NCBI GenBank assembly: GCA_945933905.1
Contig: CAMEQX010000026.1
Coordinates: forward strand, 1-10,577
Direction of reading: 5' to 3'
Source: an uncultured Clostridia bacterium
GTDB taxonomy: Bacteria > Bacillota > Clostridia > Oscillospirales > Ruminococcaceae
DNA length: 10,577 nucleotides
Position numbers and translations under genes: made by a program. Under the pieces are notes generated by a model. It saw only the letters and a list, made by a program, of their open reading frames with translations. It ran no database searches and was not told where the DNA came from. Below are positions 1 through 8,822 of the stretch, in pieces. Position 1 is the stretch's first letter. The number at the start of each line of letters is the position of its first letter.

Positions 1-1214
1 GAGAGGAATTCAAGAAGTCCGACGGAATTGATTTGTCCAACGATAAGTTCGCAATGCAGAGATTGAAGGACGAGGCGGAAAAGGCGAAGATTGCCCTCTC
101 CAACTCCACCACCGTAAACATCTCCATTCCTTATATCACCGCAGACGCAACAGGTCCCAAGCACTTGAACGTTACTCTTTCGAGAGCTAAGTTCAACGAC
201 CTCACCGCAGACCTCGTTGAAGCGACAATGGGCCCGCTCAAACAGGCAATTTCGGACAGCGGTCTTGACAAGAAGGATATCCACAAGATTTTGCTTGTCG
301 GCGGTTCTACGAGAATTCCCGCCGTTCAGGACGCTGTTAAGAACTTCCTCGGCAAAGAGCCGTTCAAGGGCATCAACCCCGATGAGTGCGTTGCAATCGG
401 CGCGTCTATTCAGGGCGGCGTTTTGAACAAGGAAGTACAGGGCATCGTTCTGCTCGATGTAGCGCCGCTGTCGCTCGGTATCGAAACCGCAGGCGGTATC
501 TGCACCAGAATGATTGAGCGCAACACCACCATTCCTACCAAGGAAACCAAGGTTTTCACAACCTACGCAGACAACCAGCCGTCTGTTGATATAAACGTAC
601 TTCAGGGTGAACGTGAGTTCGCGAAGGACAACAAGTCTATCGGCAACTTCCGTCTTGACGGTATCGCGCCCGCTCCTCGCGGAATTCCGCAGATTGAGGT
701 TACTTTCGATATCGACGCAAACGGTATCGTAAACGTAACAGCAAAGGACAAGGGCACCGGCAAGGAGCAGCACATCTCCATCACCGCTTCCACAAATATG
801 TCCAAGGAAGATATCGACAGAGCTGTTCGTGAGGCAGAGGCTTATGCTGCCGAGGACAAGAAGCGCAAGGAGGACGTTGACGCGAGAAACGAAGCCGACT
901 CTATGGTATATCAGATTAAGAAGTCGATGAACGAGTTCGGCGACAAGGTTTCCGCTGACGATAAGGCAAAGGTTGAGCCGAAGATTACCGCTCTCGAGGA
1001 AGCGCTCAAGGGCACCGATATCGAGGCAATCAAGAAGGCGAAGGAAGAGCTTCAGACCGCGTTCTACGAGGTTGCGCAGAAGGTTTATCAGGCTGACCCG
1101 AGCGCTGCGGCGGCTGCGGGAGCTGACGTTTCGGGCGCAGCGGAGGCGGCTTCCGACAACAACGGCGGCAGCAACGACGACGGCGCGGTTGACGTGGAGT
1201 TTACCGAGAAGTAA
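1..1214 (+). CDS. dnaK: Molecular chaperone DnaK (Hsp70), 3' part of gene
   Basis: ATP-dependent cytosolic chaperone that binds exposed hydrophobic segments of client proteins and works with DnaJ and GrpE. The gene enters from the left edge; codons run from base 3, with bases 1-2 belonging to the previous codon, so about 403 C-terminal residues are visible. They start in the second half of the nucleotide-binding domain ([39 protein letters not shown]), include the phosphate-binding [10 protein letters not shown] at visible residues 97-106, the interdomain linker [15 protein letters not shown] near 149-162, the beta-sandwich substrate-binding domain ([42 protein letters not shown]), and the helical lid. 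It ends in an Ala/Gly/Asn-rich tail closing with DVEFTEK, like the acidic C-terminus of DnaK. dnaJ follows after a 69-nt gap, the classic heat-shock order. A CIRCE or other operator would lie upstream of the window and cannot be seen. Confidence 0.98.
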   Translation, partial: EEFKKSDGIDLSNDKFAMQRLKDEAEKAKIALSNSTTVNISIPYITADATGPKHLNVTLSRAKFNDLTADLVEATMGPLKQAISDSGLDKKDIHKILLVGGSTRIPAVQDAVKNFLGKEPFKGINPDECVAIGASIQGGVLNKEVQGIVLLDVAPLSLGIETAGGICTRMIERNTTIPTKETKVFTTYADNQPSVDINVLQGEREFAKDNKSIGNFRLDGIAPAPRGIPQIEVTFDIDANGIVNVTAKDKGTGKEQHISITASTNMSKEDIDRAVREAEAYAAEDKKRKEDVDARNEADSMVYQIKKSMNEFGDKVSADDKAKVEPKITALEEALKGTDIEAIKKAKEELQTAFYEVAQKVYQADPSAAAAAGADVSGAAEAASDNNGGSNDDGAVDVEFTEK

Positions 1215-1227
1215 TTTAATTTTATCG

Positions 1228-1259
1228 CATTACCCCACGGGAAAAGTGGGGTAATGTTT
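1228..1259 (+). terminator. dnaK-dnaJ intergenic hairpin (weak terminator or processing site)
   Basis: A perfect 11-bp stem, CATTACCCCAC (1228-1238) with GTGGGGTAATG (1246-1256), and a 7-nt loop. Only three T residues follow before G, so termination is probably partial. Sitting between dnaK and dnaJ, it could lower dnaJ mRNA relative to dnaK or protect the dnaK 3' end. No good promoter for dnaJ is visible after it. Confidence 0.65.
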
Positions 1260-1283
1260 GATAAATCGTGAGAAAGTGATTGT

Positions 1284-2447
1284 ATGGATAAAAGAGATTA
1301 TTACGAGGTCTTAGGGGTTGACAAGAGCGCGACAGACGCCGATATCAAAAAGGCTTACCGAAAGCTTGCGAAGCAGTATCACCCCGACTTGAACCCCGAC
1401 GACCCGACTGCCGCGGAGAAATTCAAGGAGATAAACGAAGCAAATCAGGTTCTCTCCGACCCCGACAAGCGCGCGAAATACGACCAGTTCGGCTTTGCGG
1501 GCATTGACTCAAGCTACGGCGGCGGAACGAATTTCACGGGCGGAATGGACGGCGTGGATTTGAGCGATATTTTCAGCGATATCTTCGGCGGAGGTTTCGG
1601 CGGATTTGGCGGCGGCTTCAGCTCGCGTTCATCGAGCGCAAATGCCCCAAGACGCGGCGCGGACATCGCGGCTTCGCTTGATATCAGCTTTATGGATGCG
1701 TGCAAGGGAGTTTCACGCGATATCACGATAAATCGCACGGAGGATTGCCCCGAATGTAAGGGCTCGGGCGCGGCTGCGGGAAGCACCACAAAAACTTGTC
1801 CCGACTGTAACGGCAGAGGTGTTGTCACGGTTCAGCAGCGCAGTATGTTCGGTATGATGCAGAGCCAAAGACCTTGCTCAAAGTGCGGCGGCAAGGGCAA
1901 GATTATCGAAAAACCGTGCGGGAAGTGCGGCGGCTCGGGACACGTCAACCAGCGCAAAACCGTCACCGTCAAAATCCCCGCGGGTATCGACGACGGAATG
2001 CTGCTGAATGTTCGCGGACAGGGCTCTGTCGGTTCAAACGGCGGCTCTCGCGGCGATTTGAAGGTAAAGATTTCCGTGAAGCCCGACCCTGTTTTCGAGC
2101 GCGAGGATTACAATATTTGGATAGATTTCCCGATTACTTACGCTCAGGCGACGCTCGGCGCGGAGATTGAGGTGCCGACGATTGACGGAAAGGTGAGCTA
2201 CAACGTTCCCGCGGGAACGCAGCCGGGAACTGTTTTCAGACTGCGCGGAAAGGGCGTTCAGCGGCTCCAGCAGAGCGAGGGAAATCGCGGCGACCAAATG
2301 GTGAGAATAAACATCGAGGTCCCCAAAAACCTCTCCAAACCGCAAAAGGACGCGCTTTTGGCGTTTGAAGAAACGCTCAACGAAAAGAACTATGAAAAGC
2401 GCAAGGGCTTTTTTGACAAGATTAAGGAAAAGTTTGAGAAGAAATAA
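1284..2447 (+). CDS. dnaJ: Co-chaperone DnaJ (Hsp40, type I)
   Basis: Co-chaperone that delivers unfolded clients to DnaK and stimulates its ATPase in the cytosol. The 387-residue product has full type I architecture: J domain at residues 1-70 with the HPD motif at 33-35; a Gly/Phe-rich segment around 78-115; a zinc-binding domain with four CxxCxGxG repeats at 155-162 (CPECKGSG), 172-179 (CPDCNGRG), 198-205 (CSKCGGKG) and 212-219 (CGKCGGSG), all cysteines present; then the C-terminal client-binding domains ([53 protein letters not shown]). Length is close to the usual 375-385. ATG 1284 is chosen because the J domain begins at once; its SD is weak (gagaaag around 1270-1276), so translation may depend on abundant mRNA or coupling. 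It lies directly downstream of dnaK and is closed by a strong terminator. Confidence 0.98.
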   Translation: MDKRDYYEVLGVDKSATDADIKKAYRKLAKQYHPDLNPDDPTAAEKFKEINEANQVLSDPDKRAKYDQFGFAGIDSSYGGGTNFTGGMDGVDLSDIFSDIFGGGFGGFGGGFSSRSSSANAPRRGADIAASLDISFMDACKGVSRDITINRTEDCPECKGSGAAAGSTTKTCPDCNGRGVVTVQQRSMFGMMQSQRPCSKCGGKGKIIEKPCGKCGGSGHVNQRKTVTVKIPAGIDDGMLLNVRGQGSVGSNGGSRGDLKVKISVKPDPVFEREDYNIWIDFPITYAQATLGAEIEVPTIDGKVSYNVPAGTQPGTVFRLRGKGVQRLQQSEGNRGDQMVRINIEVPKNLSKPQKDALLAFEETLNEKNYEKRKGFFDKIKEKFEKK

Positions 2448-2450
2448 AAC

Positions 2451-2484
2451 AACTCTCCGAGGCGAAGGCTTCGGAGAGTTTTGT
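2451..2484 (+). terminator. Intrinsic terminator after dnaJ
   Basis: AACTCTCCGA (2451-2460) pairs perfectly with TCGGAGAGTT (2471-2480). The inner bases add three more pairs (one G-T) around a GAAG tetraloop, making a 13-bp hairpin followed by TTTTG. It starts three bases after the dnaJ stop and ends the dnaK-dnaJ transcript. Confidence 0.88.
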
Positions 2485-2645
2485 GAAAGTTGTTTTGCTG
2501 TAACTTGCAAATTTCAAAGAAAATCTCGGAAAATCCCACCGAATAAGAATTTTTCCAATAGTCCAAAATTCATTTTCTCGCTCGTTTTTGTGCAAAACGC
2601 CAACAAAATCGCGAAAAAAACTCTCAAGTTTGTTTATAAATCCGA
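2485..2645. other. AT-rich spacer between dnaJ terminator and glnN promoter
   Basis: No start codon with a credible SD, no RNA gene and no clear repeat was seen in this part of the 326-nt dnaJ-glnN gap. The rest of the gap holds the glnN promoter and leader, listed separately. Binding sites for nitrogen regulators could be here but none was recognised. Confidence 0.5.
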
Positions 2646-2674
2646 TAGACAAAACGCGGAATTTCGGCTATAAT
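2646..2674 (+). promoter_or_regulatory. Sigma-A-type promoter of glnN
   Basis: TAGACA (2646-2651; one mismatch to TTGACA), a 17-bp spacer, and a perfect TATAAT (2669-2674). The predicted transcript start is near 2681, giving a leader of about 93 nt before the glnN ATG. Confidence 0.8.
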
Positions 2675-2693
2675 AAAAATGTAAATCGGAAAC

Positions 2694-2743
2694 AACGACG
2701 TTTCGAGTGCAGGAAAAATCTGCGCTTCGGGCGTCGTTTTTTT
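2694..2743 (+). terminator. Leader terminator (candidate attenuator) upstream of glnN
   Basis: AACGACG (2694-2700) pairs with CGTCGTT (2732-2738); three G-T pairs (2701-2703 with 2729-2731), one C-C mismatch and an inner 8-bp stem (2705-2712 with 2720-2727, including GTGCAG with CTGCGC and G-T pairs) complete a long hairpin with a 7-nt loop GAAAAAT. A run of seven T (2737-2743) follows. It lies after the promoter and before the glnN SD, so it should end transcription at about 60 nt unless overcome. That is the layout of transcription attenuation. I could not identify an antiterminator or ligand. Confidence 0.78.
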
Positions 2744-2773
2744 ATCAAAAAAATTTTACGGAGGAACGGGACA

Positions 2774-4814
2774 ATGGAAGAAAAGAAATTTGATGTTGTT
2801 GCGGAATTTGGCGTTGACGTGTTCAACGAGGAAACAATGCAGCAGAGATTGCCGAAGAACGTGTTCAAGGCGCTCAAAAAGACAATGACCGAGGGCAAGG
2901 AGCTGGACAGCTCGATTTCAGATATCGTGGCAAATGCTATGAAGGACTGGGCTATTGAAAAGGGTGCAACCCATTACACTCACTGGTTCCAGCCGATGAC
3001 CGGCATCACCGCCGAGAAGCACGACAGCTTCATTTCCCCGAATGGCGACGGCACGGTTATTATGGAATTCTCGGGCAAGGAGCTTATCAAGGGCGAGCCG
3101 GACGCTTCGAGCTTCCCATCCGGCGGTATCAGAGCTACCTTTGAGGCGCGCGGCTACACCGCTTGGGACCCCACCTCTTACGCGTTTGTAAAGGGCGGCT
3201 CGCTGTACATTCCCACCGCATTTTATTCATATTCGGGCGAAGCGCTCGACAAGAAAACTCCGCTTTTGCGCTCGATGGACGTTGTATCGGACGCTGCGCT
3301 GCGCATTTTGAAGCTGTTCGGCAACACCACCTCAAAGCGTGTTGTAGCGACAGTCGGCGCTGAACAGGAGTACTTCCTTGTAAACAAGGAAACCTACGAC
3401 CAGAGAAAAGACCTGATTTTTACGGGCAGAACGCTTTTCGGCGCTCCCGCACCCAAGGGATTTGGACGAGCGCCTTTGGAAGCTTGGAATTACCTCTAAA
3501 ACAAAGCACAACGAGGTTGCTCCCGCACAGCACGAAAACGCACCGATTTTCGCTCCCGCAAACCTTGCAACCGACCAGAACCAGCTCACAATGGAACTTA
3601 TGAAGAAGGTTGCTCTTGAGCACGGTTTGGTTTGCCTGCTCCACGAGAAGCCTTTCGCGGGTATCAACGGCTCGGGTAAGCACGACAACTGGAGCTTGTC
3701 CACCGATGACGGCAAAAACCTGCTCGACCCCGGCAAATCGCCGATGCAGAACGCGCAGTTTTTGACATTCCTCGCGGCGATTATCAAGGCTGTCGATGAA
3801 TATTCGGATTTGCTGAGACTGTCGGTTGCTTCTCCCGGTAACGACCACAGACTTGGTGCAAACGAAGCGCCTCCCGCTATCATCTCGATTTGCCTCGGTG
3901 AAGAGCTTCAGGCGGTTGTTGACGCGCTTGTTGAGGGCAAGGAGTACACCTCCAACGGCAAGCAGATGTTCAACGTCGGCGTATCCTCTCTGCCCGATTT
4001 CCCGAAGGACAGCACCGACAGAAACAGAACCTCTCCGTTTGCGTTCACGGGCAACAAGTTCGAGTTCAGAATGGTCGGCTCGAACCTCAACATCGCGGGC
4101 CCGAACACTATCCTCAACACTATCGTTGCAAATTCGCTCACAGAGTTTGCCGATGAACTCGAGAAAGCGGGCGAGGATAAGTTCAACGAAGCGCTCCACG
4201 ACTTGCTTGTAAAGACGATAACCGAGCACAAGAGAGTTATCTTCAACGGCAACGGTTACGGTGACGAGTGGCCTGTTGAGGCGGAGAAGCGCGGTCTTTT
4301 GAACCTCAAATCCACGGTTGACGCAATTCCTTGCCTGACTGCCGAGAAGAACGTTTCGCTCTTCAAGAAATTCGGCGTTTACAGCGAGGTTGAGCTGCAC
4401 GCAAGACAAGAAATCCTCCTTGAAAACTATTCTAAGGTAATCAACATCGAAGCGCTCACGGCTGCGGATATGGCAAAGACCGAGATTTTGCCCGCGGTAA
4501 TGAAGTTCGGCAAGGAAATCTGCGATATTGCGGCAAGCAAGAAGGCTGTCGGTATCGAGCCTACGGTTGAGCTTGCGACCGCAAAGAAGGTCAACGACCT
4601 GACTGCCGCTTTGAATGAAAAGGCTTCGGCGCTGTCCGACGCGGTTGTTAAGGCGCAGGCTGTCGAGGGCGAGGAGCAGAAGGCGCGCTTCTATCACGAC
4701 GAGGTATTCAGCCTTATGCAGAGCTTGCGCGCTGTTGCCGATGAGCTTGAAACAATTGTCGGCGAGAAAGACTGGCCGTATCCCACCTACGACGAGCTTC
4801 TGTTCAACGTATAA
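2774..4814 (+). pseudogene. glnN: Glutamine synthetase type III, broken by internal deletion-frameshift
   Basis: Type III glutamine synthetase makes glutamine from glutamate, ammonia and ATP in the cytosol as a large oligomer. ATG 2774 has GGAGG at 2760-2764, 9 nt upstream. The first frame gives 229 family-like residues with THWFQPMTG (69-77), the hallmark [19 protein letters not shown] (114-132), [10 protein letters not shown] (194-203) and LFGAPAPKG (221-229), then goes out of frame and stops at 3497-3499. From 3459 the next frame continues with [47 protein letters not shown], and reaches the normal C-terminus (DWPYPTYDELLFNV) at 4814. Both halves sum to about 680 residues against about 700 for the family. 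Relatives, as I recall them, carry about 20 extra residues (QELDDHYFG-like, then an IK.R segment) exactly at the junction, so about 65 or 68 nt are missing. As written the product is probably inactive, unless the gap is an assembly artefact. Identity is certain; real loss is not. Confidence 0.88.
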
Positions 4815-4833
4815 AATACAAAAAAGTTCGTTC

Positions 4834-4861
4834 TCGGAGATTGGCTTTTGCCTCTCTCCGA
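4834..4861 (+). other. Hairpin just after glnN
   Basis: TCGGAGA (4834-4840) pairs with TCTCCGA (4855-4861), with inner GGC/GCC (4843-4845 and 4850-4852) around TTTT. No T-run follows, so it is more likely an mRNA 3'-end structure than a terminator; the real terminator lies about 30 nt downstream. Confidence 0.45.
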
Positions 4862-4892
4862 TAACAATAAATTCCCGCTCCCTTTTCTTTTC

Positions 4893-4918
4893 GGGCTGCT
4901 TCGGCAGCCCATTTTTTT
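4893..4918 (+). terminator. Intrinsic terminator after glnN
   Basis: GGGCTGC (4893-4899), the stable TTCG tetraloop, GCAGCCC (4904-4910), then A and seven T (4912-4918). A textbook terminator that isolates glnN from the next promoter. Confidence 0.95.
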
Positions 4919-4930
4919 ATCGGAAATCGG

Positions 4931-4959
4931 TTGAAAATCGCAGAAAAGTGTGGTATAAT
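4931..4959 (+). promoter_or_regulatory. Promoter of the ATP-grasp gene
   Basis: TTGAAA (4931-4936), a 17-bp spacer, TATAAT (4954-4959), with an extended -10 TGG directly before it. Predicted start near 4966, about 24 nt before the ATG. It is also the only clear promoter seen upstream of eno. Confidence 0.85.
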
Positions 4960-4989
4960 AGAAAAGTATTATATTAAAGGAGCAGAAAA

Positions 4990-7364
<2,375 letters not shown>

Positions 7365-7369
7365 GTTAC

Positions 7370-7397
7370 AAGTCCGTGAGAAATCGCGGACTTTTTT
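7370..7397 (+). terminator. Intrinsic terminator after eno
   Basis: AAGTCCGTGA (7370-7379) pairs with TCGCGGACTT (7384-7393), including one G-T, around a GAAA tetraloop, followed by a T-run ending at 7397. It starts six bases after the eno stop. Confidence 0.92.
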
Positions 7398-7408
7398 GCA
7401 AAAAGCTC

Positions 7409-7437
7409 TTGACAAATCGGCGGAAATGTGGTAAAAT
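7409..7437 (+). promoter_or_regulatory. Promoter of tRNA-Ser
   Basis: Perfect TTGACA (7409-7414), a 17-bp spacer and TAAAAT (7432-7437), with an extended -10 TGG before it. Predicted start near 7444, about 9 nt before the mature tRNA 5' end. Typical of a strong stable-RNA promoter. Confidence 0.9.
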
Positions 7438-7452
7438 ATATAAGTTAAATGT

Positions 7453-7541
7453 GGAGAGGTATCGAAGTGGTCATAACGAGGCGGTCTTGAAAACCGTTTG
7501 GGAGCAATCCCACAAGGGTTCGAATCCCTTCCTCTCCGCCA
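7453..7541 (+). tRNA. tRNA-Ser (anticodon TGA)
   Basis: 89 nt with an encoded CCA end. Acceptor stem GGAGAGG (7453-7459) pairs with CCTCTCC (7531-7537), discriminator G, CCA 7539-7541. Anticodon stem GCGGT/ACCGT (one G-T) closes the loop CTTGAAA, giving anticodon TGA at 7488-7490, which reads UCA and UCG/UCU by wobble. The long variable arm (GGGA/TCCC around GCAA) marks a class II tRNA, as expected for Ser. The T arm is AAGGG-TTCGAAT-CCCTT. The gene borders an accessory region, and tRNA 3' ends are common integration sites. Confidence 0.97.
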
Positions 7542-7564
7542 GCTTTATGTGACCAAATAGATAT

Positions 7565-7604
7565 TATGCCCGCAAACGGCTTCACAGAGCCACTTGCGGG
7601 CATA
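7565..7604 (+). terminator. Hairpin downstream of tRNA-Ser
   Basis: TATGCCCGCAA (7565-7575) pairs perfectly with TTGCGGGCATA (7594-7604); an inner GGCT/AGCC (7578-7581 and 7588-7591) extends it. It lies 23 nt after CCA. No T-run follows (AATCTTCTC), so it may be a pause or processing signal for the tRNA precursor rather than an efficient terminator. Confidence 0.5.
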
Positions 7605-7712
7605 AATCTTCTCGGAAACAAGTAATCGTCACCGTAGATATTTTTTGAAGGAAAATGGATATGTACCCCCGTTTGCAAAATTTTCTCGAGAAATTTTGTG
7701 CAATATGCATAT

Positions 7713-7764
7713 AACACCTGCGATTGGCTTCTCTTGAGTGAGGAGTTGATTGCAGGCGTTTTTT
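7713..7764 (+). terminator. Strong intrinsic terminator in the spacer
   Basis: Arms 7713-7733 and 7740-7760 form a 21-position stem with only one mismatch and several G-T pairs around the loop TTGAGT; core CCTGCGAT pairs with ATTGCAGG. A T-run (7759-7764) follows. It is the first efficient-looking terminator after tRNA-Ser. Confidence 0.82.
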
Positions 7765-7855
7765 ATTAGCCGAGATTGTGACGAAAAAGATTTTGGGGGA
7801 TTTGAACCCTTTATATAACAAAAATTCAGCGGTTGAAATTGGGCAGAATGCCGAA

Positions 7856-7909
7856 AGCGCCTGTAAGTTTCTACTCATATAGTGAGTGGAAATTTACAGG
7901 CGCTTTTTT
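7856..7909 (+). terminator. Second strong intrinsic terminator in the spacer
   Basis: Arms 7856-7877 and 7883-7904 make a 22-bp stem (only G-T deviations) with the loop TATAG, followed by six T (7904-7909). It shares the outer motif CGCCTG/CAGGCG with the terminator about 100 nt upstream. It insulates the accessory operon from upstream transcription. Confidence 0.85.
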
Positions 7910-7928
7910 GTTTTCAAGTGAAAAAAAG

Positions 7929-7962
7929 GCTTGAATTAGTCTCGTTCGAGCTTAAATATAAG
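7929..7962 (+). promoter_or_regulatory. Possible promoter/operator of the accessory operon
   Basis: TTGAAT (7931-7936) could serve as -35, with TTAAAT (7952-7957) or TATAAG (7957-7962) as -10, but spacers of 15 or 20 bp are not ideal. The region holds an imperfect inverted repeat, GCTTGAA (7929-7935) and TTCGAGC (7945-7951), that could be an operator. The position fits: just after a strong terminator and just before an excellent SD. Confidence 0.35.
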
Positions 7963-7977
7963 ATAAGGAGGTCGCAA

Positions 7978-8055
7978 ATGACAGAGGCAACAATTCGAAA
8001 CGGCACGCGCAACTCAAAAAATTCTCGGTGCAAAATAATGGGAGGATTAAAATGA
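7978..8055 (+). CDS. 25-codon leader ORF, overlapping the next gene by ATGA
   Basis: Small ORF with the best SD in the accessory region, AAGGAGG at 7965-7971, 6 nt before ATG 7978. It encodes 25 residues beginning MTEATIRNGTRNSKNSR and ending CKIMGGLK, with no known motif, basic and hydrophilic. Its TGA (8053-8055) overlaps the ATG (8052-8054) of the following gene, and that gene's SD (GGAGG, 8041-8045) lies inside this ORF, the standard arrangement for translational coupling. It may be a true small protein, or a leader whose translation opens the downstream start. No homolog is recognised; the call rests on SD quality and overlap. Confidence 0.55.
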   Translation: MTEATIRNGTRNSKNSRCKIMGGLK

Positions 8056-8432
8056 AGCTAAATTTCAGAAACAGTTATCACAGAAAAACATTCACGGGAT
8101 TTATTTCCGAGAATGTCAAAAATCCGTATTACAGCCGCAGTGAGTATATTGCGGCTGTTTTTCTTTTGTCAGCGGACAAGTTTTTGTGGACTCGCTCACA
8201 GAGCGCATTGACAGCGCATTCGGTGGATTTAGGAAACATCGATTTGACGGGGATTTCCACAGACGGCTACGCCCTGTTCAAGGCGGCAAAATCCGTTTAC
8301 AACGGCAGCGCGGATATCTCTTTGAACGAATTGTGCGACATCGACCTTATCGGCGAGAGCACTTTTCAGACAATTTTTTCGGGGGCGCTTTTGCTGCGAA
8401 ACGGCATTGGACTGCTGAATTGGAGGACTTGA
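8052..8432 (+). CDS. Hypothetical mobile-element protein, 126 aa (DUF6075-like?)
   Basis: Small soluble protein without signal peptide or membrane segment. Visible features: NFRNSYHRKTFTGFI (4-18), EYIAAVFLLSADKFLW (31-46), STDGYALFKAAKSVYNG (69-85), ISLNELCDIDLI (89-100), STFQTIFSGALLLRNGIG (103-120). The layout (an early H..F segment, a hydrophobic (A/F)LLSAD helix, an ALFKAAK helix, and a C-terminal helix with an R.G end) recalls small proteins common in Clostridia conjugative elements, possibly DUF6075-like; I am not sure of the family and assign no function. ATG 8052 has GGAGG at 8041-8045, 6 nt upstream; the frame is open slightly further up without an SD. It is coupled to the leader ORF by ATGA, and its TGA is one base before the next ATG. 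A terminator-like hairpin lies inside its 5' part. Confidence 0.75.
   Translation: MKLNFRNSYHRKTFTGFISENVKNPYYSRSEYIAAVFLLSADKFLWTRSQSALTAHSVDLGNIDLTGISTDGYALFKAAKSVYNGSADISLNELCDIDLIGESTFQTIFSGALLLRNGIGLLNWRT
8131..8167 (+). terminator. Terminator-like hairpin inside the 126-aa gene
   Basis: ACAGCCGCA (8131-8139) pairs perfectly with TGCGGCTGT (8150-8158), plus a G-T pair inside, and is followed by TTTTTCTTTT. It starts about 80 nt after the gene's ATG. By form it is an intrinsic terminator; ribosomes translating the gene would normally mask it, so it could cut the transcript when translation of the leader or gene fails. It may also be chance within coding sequence. Confidence 0.5.
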
Positions 8433-8433
8433 T

Positions 8434-8808
8434 ATGATAAGATTTCTTATTAGTAACGGAAAAAATTCGTTGAAGTTTGATGTGCCCACGAACGAACTAT
8501 TTGAACATTTGCAAAGCATCGGAATTTGCGAAGATATTCCGATTGGCGACACAGAGAAAATCTCGATTGAGCGTTTTCCCAAAGATGAAAAAATCGCGGA
8601 AATTGTTTGTGAAAGGCTTTTGCCCGACGATAGAATTTCCGATGTAAATCAGCTCTGCAAGAGGCTTGACGGGCAATGGCTGATTAGCGACGAGGAGCTT
8701 GAAAAAGCGCTTGTTGAACAGGATATTCGAGGGGCGAAAAATATCTGCGATGCGTTTGATGAATTGAAGATGAGCGCGGAACAGGAAATTTGCGAAATGA
8801 AAATTTGA
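8434..8808 (+). CDS. Hypothetical protein, 124 aa, acidic
   Basis: Unrecognised small soluble protein of the accessory operon, rich in Glu, Asp and Lys. Visible: a beta-like start (MIRFLISNG..SLKFDVPT), NELFEHLQSIGI (20-31), then ISIERFPKDEKIAEIVCERLL, a LNxLA-like segment SDVNQLCKRLDG, and charged helices to the end (ISDEELEKALVEQDIRGAKN, then CDAFDELKMSAEQEICEMKI). The order 'PT..L...L..IGI', acidic middle and 'v.qLc.rL' is faintly like ArdA-type antirestriction proteins, whose acidic surface mimics DNA, but the likeness is too weak for a call. ATG 8434 has GGAGG at 8422-8426, 7 nt upstream, and starts one base after the previous stop, so the two are surely co-translated. The DUF4314 gene follows after 11-14 nt. 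Confidence 0.72.
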   Translation: MIRFLISNGKNSLKFDVPTNELFEHLQSIGICEDIPIGDTEKISIERFPKDEKIAEIVCERLLPDDRISDVNQLCKRLDGQWLISDEELEKALVEQDIRGAKNICDAFDELKMSAEQEICEMKI

Positions 8809-8822
8809 AAGGAGTGCTGATG

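Larger units (their letters stand above)
7542..7977. other. Gene-free spacer between tRNA-Ser and the accessory operon
   Basis: 436 nt without a convincing gene: no frame here combines a usable SD with coding character. It contains a hairpin just after the tRNA (7565-7604), a near-palindrome around CTCGAG (7676-7698), two strong terminators (7713-7764 and 7856-7909) and a weak promoter-like region before 7978. Two terminators in a row with no gene between them suggest either short untranslated transcripts or remnants at a mobile-element junction. Confidence 0.6.

Noticed and set aside
1189..1217. TTGACG...TAATTT promoter for dnaJ
   Set aside because: The -35 encodes the conserved DnaK tail and the -10 matches only half of the consensus.
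2681..2743. ANTAR-type tandem hairpin in the glnN leader
   Set aside because: Only one hairpin is present, and its loop (GAAAAAT) lacks the expected A1/G4 hexaloop.
3455..3465. Programmed ribosomal frameshift in glnN
   Set aside because: There is no slippery heptamer, and about 20 family residues appear to be missing, which slippage cannot restore.
3420..4697. Long (425-codon) open frame on the - strand opposite glnN
   Set aside because: It mirrors the codon bias of glnN, has no family-like motifs and no SD; the + strand is clearly the coding one.
7676..7698. Near-palindrome CAAAATTTTCTCGAGAAATTTTG in the spacer
   Set aside because: AT-rich and offset by one base; no partner copy or nearby gene suggests an operator or origin.
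7445..7717. Open frame on the - strand across tRNA-Ser (product with GEEGIRTLVGLLPNGFQ)
   Set aside because: It is the reverse translation of the tRNA-Ser gene, a well-known spurious ORF type; it has no SD.
7790..7813. tRNA T-arm-like string on the - strand (AAGGGTTCAAATCCC)
   Set aside because: The stem pairs only over three bases, and no acceptor, anticodon arm or match to the tRNA-Ser 3' end follows. It could be a remnant, but is not supportable as a tRNA or att site.
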